The notes beneath the pieces are model-generated. The model searched no databases and had not been told where the DNA came from. It saw only the letters and a program-made list of their open reading frames with translations. Made by a program: the position numbers and the translations under genes. A stretch of 9,349 bases of DNA, from NCBI GenBank assembly GCA_910585235.1, contig CAJUCM010000007.1:1-9349 (forward strand), written 5' to 3'. The DNA comes from an uncultured Christensenella sp. GTDB taxonomy: Bacteria; Bacillota; Clostridia; Christensenellales; Borkfalkiaceae. Shown one piece after another: positions 1-5,730 of this stretch; position 1 is the stretch's first letter; each line of letters opens with the position of its first letter.

Positions 1-690
1 GATTGCGCTTGCCGTGTCGTGCGTGGCGCATAATATTACTTTGATTCCCTTGTATTTGCCCACAACCGTCTGCGGTTGTTTGAGTGAGGGAAACAGACTT
101 TCAGGCAAGCAAAGCTTACTCGTGACGTATGTATCGTATTGCTTGGTTTTGGCATTCACAAGCCCCGTCGTCGTGGCGTTGGTATATTCCTTGCACTTTA
201 CGCCCGTGAGCTTGTACATGAGATATTCGGGGATCATTAAAAAGTCCGTAACCCCGTTCATGCGCCCATAAAGCATATCCTCATACAGTTGATAAATCGT
301 ATTAAACGGTTGGAACTGTATCCCCGTTCGCGCGTACAACTCTTCAAACGAAATGATTTCGTGCACCTTTTCGATTGCCTCTTCCGTGCGGTTATCACGG
401 TAGGCATACACGGGCAAAACCTCTTTCTGCCCTTTCATGAGGACGTAATCACAGCCCCAGGTGTCGATAGAAAGGCTCTCTATTTTCGGATATTTCTTTA
501 ACGCTTCGTCTATGCCCGCCTTTACGCTCTCCAACAGCGCGGAAATATCCCAGATCAAATGCCCGTTCTCTTCCTTCACCCCGTTATGAAAACGGTATAC
601 TTCGTCCGTTTTGAGCTCGCCGTTCTCTTCCCAACCGACGATATGCCGCCCGCTCGACGCTCCGATATCGATTGCTATATAATATTTCAT
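1..690 (-). CDS. rhaB: Rhamnulokinase (FGGY family), N-terminal 230 residues; cut by the left edge
   Basis: Rhamnulokinase transfers phosphate from ATP to L-rhamnulose, the second step of cytoplasmic L-rhamnose catabolism after RhaA and before RhaD. The visible protein starts MKYYIAIDIGASSGRH, which contains the DxGASSGR phosphate-binding loop typical of RhaB. It continues with HLIWDI (residues 44-49), SIDTWGCDYVL (74-84), YRDNRT (97-102), TGIQFQPFNTIYQL (122-135) and IPEYLMYKLTG (153-163), all in the order and spacing of the FGGY_N domain of rhamnulokinases. The last visible motif is THDTASA (223-229), whose Asp225 matches the family's catalytic base. The frame is open to base 1, so the C-terminal ATP-binding half lies outside. 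The start is fixed by a strong AAGGGGA site five to six bases upstream. The gene follows the histidine phosphatase by 17 bases. The sugar specificity is supported by both the motifs and the GH78 gene upstream. Confidence 0.95.
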   Translation of the reverse strand, partial: MKYYIAIDIGASSGRHIVGWEENGELKTDEVYRFHNGVKEENGHLIWDISALLESVKAGIDEALKKYPKIESLSIDTWGCDYVLMKGQKEVLPVYAYRDNRTEEAIEKVHEIISFEELYARTGIQFQPFNTIYQLYEDMLYGRMNGVTDFLMIPEYLMYKLTGVKCKEYTNATTTGLVNAKTKQYDTYVTSKLCLPESLFPSLKQPQTVVGKYKGIKVILCATHDTASAI

Positions 691-694
691 GATT

Positions 695-701
695 TCCCCT
701 T
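695..701 (-). promoter_or_regulatory. Ribosome binding site of rhaB
   Basis: Read on the minus strand the bases are AAGGGGA, followed by AATC and the ATG at 690-688. This is the clearest Shine-Dalgarno match in the window and fixes the RhaB start. It lies in the 17-base gap after the phosphatase stop codon. Confidence 0.7.
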
Positions 702-707
702 GCAAAC

Positions 708-1421
708 TTAAAATACAATCTCCCCGTTATAGCGGGTAGGCAAACCCTCTTTATAGAGGTGTGAATCGTTGGAAAGTTGCAACAGACAGGGTATTACTTC
801 TTTCTCGCCCGCAAAGCGCACAACGCTCATGCCGCTGTGCGTTAAACCGAACCGCGTAGAAAACACGGAATATGGAATGTCGAGTACCGTACTTAAAAAC
901 GCCATGCCGAACCCCTCATGCGCAAATAAAGCAATCCGCTTTTCGTTGGGTGCAACCGCATGATAAAAACTCTCCTTTTCATCATGCTCGTATCCGAGTG
1001 TTTTCAAAAACGCATAAGTTTCCCGCTGTACCCGTTCCACTCCTTTTTTGATATGGGGTGCGGAAAATACCTTATGTTCATACCATGTTTGCCCCAGCGA
1101 CAGCACCTCTTGACTTGCAAATAGCTTGCGGCATATTTCGTCCTGAAACAGCCATCGCCACTCGCCCGTTTCATTATGCGTATAGAACTCTTGCCCGACG
1201 TAACTTTCGTTGCACCAGTCAAGAATTTGCACAGGTTTTTTTGTTAGCTCTGCCGTAGGCTGAGCCGTCTCCCGTGCGCGGTTGGAACTCGATGCATAAA
1301 TCTCGTCGATTCCGTAAAGCGCGAGCCGCTTGGAAACCGCTTCCGCTTGCCTGCGTCCGAGCGGAGTTAAACTGTCGGGGTCGTAAATCGGATCCCCGTG
1401 CCGAATATAAAATAATAGCAT
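708..1421 (-). CDS. Histidine phosphatase superfamily protein (phosphoglycerate mutase-like)
   Basis: This 237-residue cytoplasmic protein belongs to the histidine phosphatase superfamily, whose members transfer phosphate through a phospho-histidine. The signature RHG is at residues 7-9 (His8 is the expected nucleophile). The second phosphate-binding arginine is in SSSNRARETA (44-53, probably Arg48). Glu72 is a candidate acid, and the second catalytic histidine is His168 in FAHEG (166-170). All core residues are therefore present. Residues about 75-130 form a longer, aromatic-rich insertion (for example EWRWLF) between the two halves of the core, which probably shapes the substrate pocket. 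It lies 57 bases after the GH78 gene and 17 bases before rhaB, so it is probably co-transcribed with rhamnose catabolism. The substrate is unknown; a sugar phosphate or other small phosphoester is possible. The ATG is the only in-frame start, because a stop codon lies four codons upstream (1433-1431). Its ribosome binding site is weak. Confidence 0.88.
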   Translation of the reverse strand: MLLFYIRHGDPIYDPDSLTPLGRRQAEAVSKRLALYGIDEIYASSSNRARETAQPTAELTKKPVQILDWCNESYVGQEFYTHNETGEWRWLFQDEICRKLFASQEVLSLGQTWYEHKVFSAPHIKKGVERVQRETYAFLKTLGYEHDEKESFYHAVAPNEKRIALFAHEGFGMAFLSTVLDIPYSVFSTRFGLTHSGMSVVRFAGEKEVIPCLLQLSNDSHLYKEGLPTRYNGEIVF

Positions 1422-1425
1422 ATCA

Positions 1426-1438
1426 ATTCTTTAAGAAT
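1426..1438 (-). promoter_or_regulatory. 13-base palindrome just upstream of the phosphatase start
   Basis: On the minus strand the bases read ATTCTTAAAGAAT, a perfect inverted repeat with 6-base arms around one central base. It ends four bases before the ATG of the phosphatase gene, where a Shine-Dalgarno site would be; the only purine run there is AAAGAA, inside the palindrome. It could be a small operator or a feature that lowers initiation, or simply A+T-rich chance sequence. There is no other copy in the window that I noticed. Confidence 0.3.
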
Positions 1439-1478
1439 AATTCGTTTGTACGCTTTAACATAGCCCGTAAAACCACGG

Positions 1479-3644
1479 CTAATTTGTAAGTTCTTCCCAC
1501 GCACGCTCGTAAACATGACTCCCGCTCGTAACAATTAACGGTTTCTCGTTCGGCAGAATCATTTCAGCCTGCACGCCCTGCGGAATTTCAACCGTAAATT
1601 TGATTTTCCCGTCTTTCTGCTCGTAGCCTGAAACGATTTTTCCGTTTACACTCTCGTATTCGGCTTTAACCGTTGCAAGCCCTTTGCACGGGTTGGGCGC
1701 AATCCTTATTTTTTTGAAGCCCGCTTCGCTCGCTTCGATCCCTGCGATTCTTCTGTAAACAAACTCCATCACCGAGCCGTAGGCATAGTGGTTATAGCTG
1801 TTCATGCCGTCGGGGTTGGGCGTACCGTCGGGCATTAAACTGTTCCAGCGTTCCCAAATCGTCGTAGCACCCATATCCACTTCGTAAAGCCATCCGGGAA
1901 AACCGTTATTCATTAAAATTTTGCACGCCGTTTCGGAATAGCCGTTATCCGCCAAAGCAAACAACAAATACGGCGTTCCCGCAAACCCCGTTGCAACACA
2001 GTATTTATGCGCCTCCGCATTTTCGTTAAGTGCTTTTGCCGTTGCCGCACGGAATTCTTCGGGAACGATCCCAAAAGAAAGAGCAAGCGCCTGCGCCGTC
2101 ATGGTATCGCACGCGAGCCTTCCGTTGGGCGTAACGTACTCCGTACGGATTGCTTTGAGCGTTTGCATATGCTTCTTTCTGTAATCTCTTTCCGCAACGT
2201 CGCCAAGTACATTTGCAACATCCGAAATAATCCGCAAACATTCCAAATAAAATGCGCTTGCGAGAAACACCGTATCCGTTCTTCCGAAAATGCTTTTCTT
2301 AAACTCCTCCCCGTCGAGCGCCAACCAATCTCCGTAATTAAATCCGTGTACGACAAGTCCGTTTTCAATATTTGTTTCATAGGCGGTCATATACTTTTTC
2401 ATTGCCTCGAAATTGTCTTGCAGAAAAGTAATATCTCCGTACATTTGATAAAGTTTCCACGGTACAAAAACGATGACGTCGCACCAAAGCGCGGCAGTAC
2501 CGTAATTATTTCTACCAAGCACGTCGGGTACGACGTGCGGAATTGTTCCGTCCTCCGCCTGCTCGTTTCTTACATCTGCAAGCCACTTTTTCATAAAAGC
2601 GCGGATATCGTAGTTATATGCCGCCGTAGTGCAAAAGGCGTTGATGTCTCCCGTCCAGCCCAAGCGCTCGTCCCGTTGCGGGCAGTCCGTGGGAACGTCT
2701 ACAAAGTTCCCCTTCTGTCCCCAGATCACGTTTTCGTACAAGCGGTTGAAACGCGTGTTACCTGTTTGTATATGCCCCGTGCGTTTCATATCTGTATGCC
2801 GTACGATCGCCGTAACATTCTCTTTGGGCAGTTCCCCGCCCGTCAGCTTCATATAGCGGAAACCGTGGAAGGTAAATTCGGGGCAAATGGTTTTTGCGCC
2901 ATTTACGGTAAAGCGATCTGTCGCCTTGGCTGAACGTAAGTTATCCGTATAAAAATTCCCGTTTACCAAAATTTCGGCAAACTGCAAGGTGAGCGTGCCG
3001 TTAAAATCTTCGGGCGTTTTAATTTCTACCACGCCCGCCATGTTCTGCCCGAAGTCGTAAACAAGCTCGCCCGCGGGGGTATGGATCACTTCCTTCACTG
3101 CAAGCCGTTCGATATCTCTCACGGGTTCGCAAATTTGTTCCACGAGCGCACTTTTATCAAACGGCACTTCGCAAATGGTAAGCGGCTTTATCTGCGCCGT
3201 ATAGTCCACCGTTTCGCCGTCGTAAATGCCGCTCTCGCGGATATAACTTTCGTGCGCCGTCCAGCTCTCGTCCGTGGAAAGAATGCCGTCCGATAAAATC
3301 AAATCGGCGCACACGGCAGACTGTCTGCCATACATTTTGATCTTGCTTTTCCATGTGAGACGACCGCAATACCAGCCCTCGCCCACCGTGAGTGTTAAAA
3401 CGTTCTCGCCCTCTTTCAACAAAGCCGAAACGTCGTACTCCTGCACCTGCAACATTTTGTTGTACGAAGTCCAACCGGGGGTCAGATACCGATCCCCTAC
3501 GCGCACGCCGTTTATTTCGGCAAAATATAACCCCAATGCCGTGGCGCGCAAAATCGCCTTACCCGCGTTTTTTACAATAAACTTATTTTCTACCGTAAAA
3601 ACGCTACTCTTTTCTTTAACTCCGATAAATTTTCCGTTTAACAT
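1479..3644 (-). CDS. Alpha-L-rhamnosidase, glycoside hydrolase family 78, compact form
   Basis: GH78 enzymes cleave terminal alpha-L-rhamnose from plant glycosides, pectin fragments and gums with inversion of configuration. This 721-residue protein has the rhamnosidase N-terminal jelly-roll domain at about 15-150 (ALGLYFAEINGVRVGD, LTPGWTSY, GEGWYCGRL). A second beta-sandwich follows at about 185-285 (LVYDFGQNMAGVVE, FTFHGFRYMKLTG). The (alpha/alpha)6 catalytic barrel spans about 290-632 and a C-terminal beta domain about 635-710. The catalytic loop DCPQRDERLGWTGD spans 320-333, with Glu326 as probable general acid; Glu598 in TIWERW is the probable general base. There is no signal peptide, so it acts in the cytoplasm. 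It is shorter than many family members because nothing precedes the jelly-roll domain, where others carry an Fn3-like domain. The start is certain: an in-frame TAA directly abuts the ATG and GGTGAG lies three bases upstream. Exact linkage specificity cannot be read from the sequence. Confidence 0.95.
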   Translation of the reverse strand: MLNGKFIGVKEKSSVFTVENKFIVKNAGKAILRATALGLYFAEINGVRVGDRYLTPGWTSYNKMLQVQEYDVSALLKEGENVLTLTVGEGWYCGRLTWKSKIKMYGRQSAVCADLILSDGILSTDESWTAHESYIRESGIYDGETVDYTAQIKPLTICEVPFDKSALVEQICEPVRDIERLAVKEVIHTPAGELVYDFGQNMAGVVEIKTPEDFNGTLTLQFAEILVNGNFYTDNLRSAKATDRFTVNGAKTICPEFTFHGFRYMKLTGGELPKENVTAIVRHTDMKRTGHIQTGNTRFNRLYENVIWGQKGNFVDVPTDCPQRDERLGWTGDINAFCTTAAYNYDIRAFMKKWLADVRNEQAEDGTIPHVVPDVLGRNNYGTAALWCDVIVFVPWKLYQMYGDITFLQDNFEAMKKYMTAYETNIENGLVVHGFNYGDWLALDGEEFKKSIFGRTDTVFLASAFYLECLRIISDVANVLGDVAERDYRKKHMQTLKAIRTEYVTPNGRLACDTMTAQALALSFGIVPEEFRAATAKALNENAEAHKYCVATGFAGTPYLLFALADNGYSETACKILMNNGFPGWLYEVDMGATTIWERWNSLMPDGTPNPDGMNSYNHYAYGSVMEFVYRRIAGIEASEAGFKKIRIAPNPCKGLATVKAEYESVNGKIVSGYEQKDGKIKFTVEIPQGVQAEMILPNEKPLIVTSGSHVYERAWEELTN

Positions 3645-3647
3645 TTA

Positions 3648-3653
3648 CTCACC
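3648..3653 (-). promoter_or_regulatory. Ribosome binding site of the GH78 gene
   Basis: The minus-strand bases GGTGAG, followed by TAA and the ATG, match the 3' part of the AGGAGGTGA consensus at normal spacing. The TAA that touches the ATG closes this frame upstream and so decides the start. Just upstream is a purine-rich run (about 3660-3680, on the minus strand mostly A with GAAGG), which leaves the leader unstructured and is not a terminator. Confidence 0.55.
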
Positions 3654-3713
3654 AATAACAAATTTTTTCTTTTTTCCTTCAACCCGCCTTGCCCGAACCT
3701 CTGTCCGACAAAC

Positions 3714-5717
3714 TTACACGGTAAGCAACAGAATAAAGCAACCGCCCTGCACGGTGCGGGCGCGGAAGTGCACATAGCGCCCCGTAGTCGTATGATACCA
3801 GTCGGAAAAAGGAACGCGGCAAGGCGAATTTTTTAAGAAATAATCGACCTGTGAAAGAATTTTATACCGTTTTTCTCTATCGTCTGTCAACGCCGCCGTC
3901 CAGCACAGCCAGTCGCTCTTGGTGTAAGTATCGCGCTGATCGAGCGGAGTTCCGAACTCGTTCGCCTTTTGCAAATAACAATCGGTTTCCCGTTCAAACA
4001 GTTCCTGTCCGAACAGTCCCAAATTCAATATCTTATCGAACGCAAAATTATATTTGAGCGAAAAGGTGCTCTCGTCCGCGTCCCACGAACTGGGCATATG
4101 CTCAAACCTGTTTGCAAATGCCGTGATTTCTTTTGCGAACTCTTCCGCCGTCTTGCAAAATTCCTGCCCGTTCTTGCCCATAGCTTCGAGTAATTTCGCA
4201 TAGCACGCGATCCCTACCGTTGCTTTGATCGCAAGATTTATATTGTTTTTCAAATGTCCCGCAAAATCGTCGGTGCAAAGCTGTTCTTCGGGTTTCAACC
4301 CGTGCTTCACCAAATATTGCACCCACTTTTCCGCTAAGTCGGCATTCTCCGCAAAGAACGCAATATCCCCGTCGCGGGTGTAACACGCATACCACATGAT
4401 AAGCAAATTAGCGCACTCTTCCACGGGCATCTGCGTTTTTAGATCGTAAATATCGCTCCCCGCAGGTAACAGATAGAAGGGAAACCATGTTTCCTCGTTT
4501 ACCTTTTGCGTTAAATTGCCCATATATTTGTTTCTTGCCTGATTAAAACCATAAACGTGTCCACAGCAATGCGGATATGTCCCCGCGTCATGCGGCGCAA
4601 AATCGTATTGCCACACGGGCATGCGCGCAAACCTCACGATCGGACGCATCATGCCCTTTACAAGCTCTGGATTATACAGCAAAAACAACGGCGAGGACGG
4701 ATAAGTGATATCTACCGTGGCGATACAGCCGTTGGAATCGCATTCTTTGGAGAGAAATAATATGTTTCCCTCGCCGTCGGTTACGAGCTTATGCGAAGAA
4801 ATACTCTGCCGCAGAGAAGCATACAAAATATTCAGATATTCTTTCCCGAACGGCTGCGCCCTTTTCTTCAAATCCTCGTCAAAACGGGCAAGTCGTTTAT
4901 CAATTTCCCGATACCCCTTCCAAACTGTTTCAAGCGCTTCAAAAATCGTATGCCTTTGCAAATAATACCCCTTGCGAAAATCACCGAAGTAATCGATAGA
5001 AACGATATCGTCGTAGCCGAGCAACAGCGCGCCCTTTTGCGCTTTGTTCATAGCGCAAAGAAAGCGTTCTTCCCCCGCGTTTGAAAACGACTTGTAACCG
5101 CCTGCAAGATAGGCGGAAAGGTCTCTTTCGTCTATAACAAAACTCTCCTCGCCCGCAAGGTACCAATAGCCCCAATCCGCACCGATATTATCGCCGTTGT
5201 TGGAGAGCGGAAGCTGTTTCCTTAAACCAAAGAACGCACTTTCAAACTTGTCGCACTGAACCACGCCGCCGCGTACACCCCTTTGCGGATTACAAGCGTT
5301 ACTTGCAACGTCGCGGCTCAAAAACAGCGAGATCTCGGCATTCTCGTCCCCTGCGATCTCATATTCCAGATAGCAGACGGGCAGGGAAATCATTTCCAAA
5401 TCGTCGGGCAACAGGGGCGAAACGAATTGGATTTTCAACGTCGTTTTGCCTGCTTTGAACGTGTAGTCCGTCGTAAACGCCGTGAGTTCAAACTCCGTCT
5501 GTTCGGCGTTTTCGACCCCGCAGTTTGCAAAGTCGGCGCCGTTTCCCAAAAAGCAATAGGTTTTTCCGTGTGTTTTCAAAAAGCCGTAAATGCGTTTTTC
5601 TTCGCCCCACCAATTCTGAACGTTGCTCTTGTTCAGCTCTTCCGTAGCGCTCCAAAGCGAATAATTCGGGTCCTTAACGAACAACGGATATGCGGGAAGT
5701 TTTCTTTCATTCTTCAT
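3714..5717 (-). CDS. 'Glutaminase A'-like family protein (DUF4964/DUF5127/DUF4965/DUF1793 type), function unassigned
   Basis: This 667-residue protein matches, from memory of the family, bacterial homologues of fungal glutaminase A. The N-terminus (YPLFVKDPNYSLWSATEEL, 10-28) and the beta-rich region to about 285 fit DUF4964/DUF5127. About 290-440 fits DUF4965 (YASLRQSISSHK, TVDITYPSSPLFLLYNPEL, PHDAGTYP, MPVEE). About 450-665 fits DUF1793 (EQLCTDDFAGH, NNINLAIKA, SLKYNFAFDKIL, GTPLDQRDTYTKSDW, VPFSDWYHT). The C-terminal half should form a helical-hairpin toroid like the barrels of many glycosidases. Candidate catalytic acids by conservation are Asp377, Glu433/Glu434, Asp483/Asp484, Asp602 and Asp639. 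There is no signal peptide or membrane segment, whereas many homologues are secreted. It begins 11 bases after the GH3 stop and is followed by GH78. Glutaminase activity seems unlikely to be its role here; a glycosidase role is an inference. A stop three codons upstream fixes the start. Confidence 0.85.
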   Translation of the reverse strand: MKNERKLPAYPLFVKDPNYSLWSATEELNKSNVQNWWGEEKRIYGFLKTHGKTYCFLGNGADFANCGVENAEQTEFELTAFTTDYTFKAGKTTLKIQFVSPLLPDDLEMISLPVCYLEYEIAGDENAEISLFLSRDVASNACNPQRGVRGGVVQCDKFESAFFGLRKQLPLSNNGDNIGADWGYWYLAGEESFVIDERDLSAYLAGGYKSFSNAGEERFLCAMNKAQKGALLLGYDDIVSIDYFGDFRKGYYLQRHTIFEALETVWKGYREIDKRLARFDEDLKKRAQPFGKEYLNILYASLRQSISSHKLVTDGEGNILFLSKECDSNGCIATVDITYPSSPLFLLYNPELVKGMMRPIVRFARMPVWQYDFAPHDAGTYPHCCGHVYGFNQARNKYMGNLTQKVNEETWFPFYLLPAGSDIYDLKTQMPVEECANLLIMWYACYTRDGDIAFFAENADLAEKWVQYLVKHGLKPEEQLCTDDFAGHLKNNINLAIKATVGIACYAKLLEAMGKNGQEFCKTAEEFAKEITAFANRFEHMPSSWDADESTFSLKYNFAFDKILNLGLFGQELFERETDCYLQKANEFGTPLDQRDTYTKSDWLCWTAALTDDREKRYKILSQVDYFLKNSPCRVPFSDWYHTTTGRYVHFRARTVQGGCFILLLTV

Positions 5718-5725
5718 TCTTATTT

Positions 5726-5730
5726 ACCTC
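5726..5730 (-). promoter_or_regulatory. Ribosome binding site of the DUF4965/DUF1793 gene, overlapping the GH3 stop codon
   Basis: The minus-strand bases GAGGT lie eight bases before the ATG at 5717. Their first two bases are the last two of the TGA stop of the GH3 gene (5731-5729). A ribosome finishing GH3 would sit on this site, so the two genes are probably translationally coupled. Confidence 0.6.

Noticed and set aside
1422..1478. Possible promoter for the phosphatase-rhaB pair
   Set aside because: TATTCT resembles a -10 box, but nothing like a -35 box lies 16 to 18 bases upstream.
2007..2933. A 308-codon open frame on the plus strand inside the GH78 gene
   Set aside because: It lies wholly antisense to a clearly homologous GH78 coding region, its translation is Arg/Cys-rich with no recognisable domain, and it is best explained as a shadow of the opposite-strand codons.
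3645..3713. Possible internal promoter or terminator in the 69-base gap before GH78
   Set aside because: TTGAAG could serve as a poor -35 box, but no matching -10 sequence lies at proper distance. The A-rich run on the transcribed sense is not a U-tract, and the only inverted repeat (TGTCGGACA) has 4-base arms.
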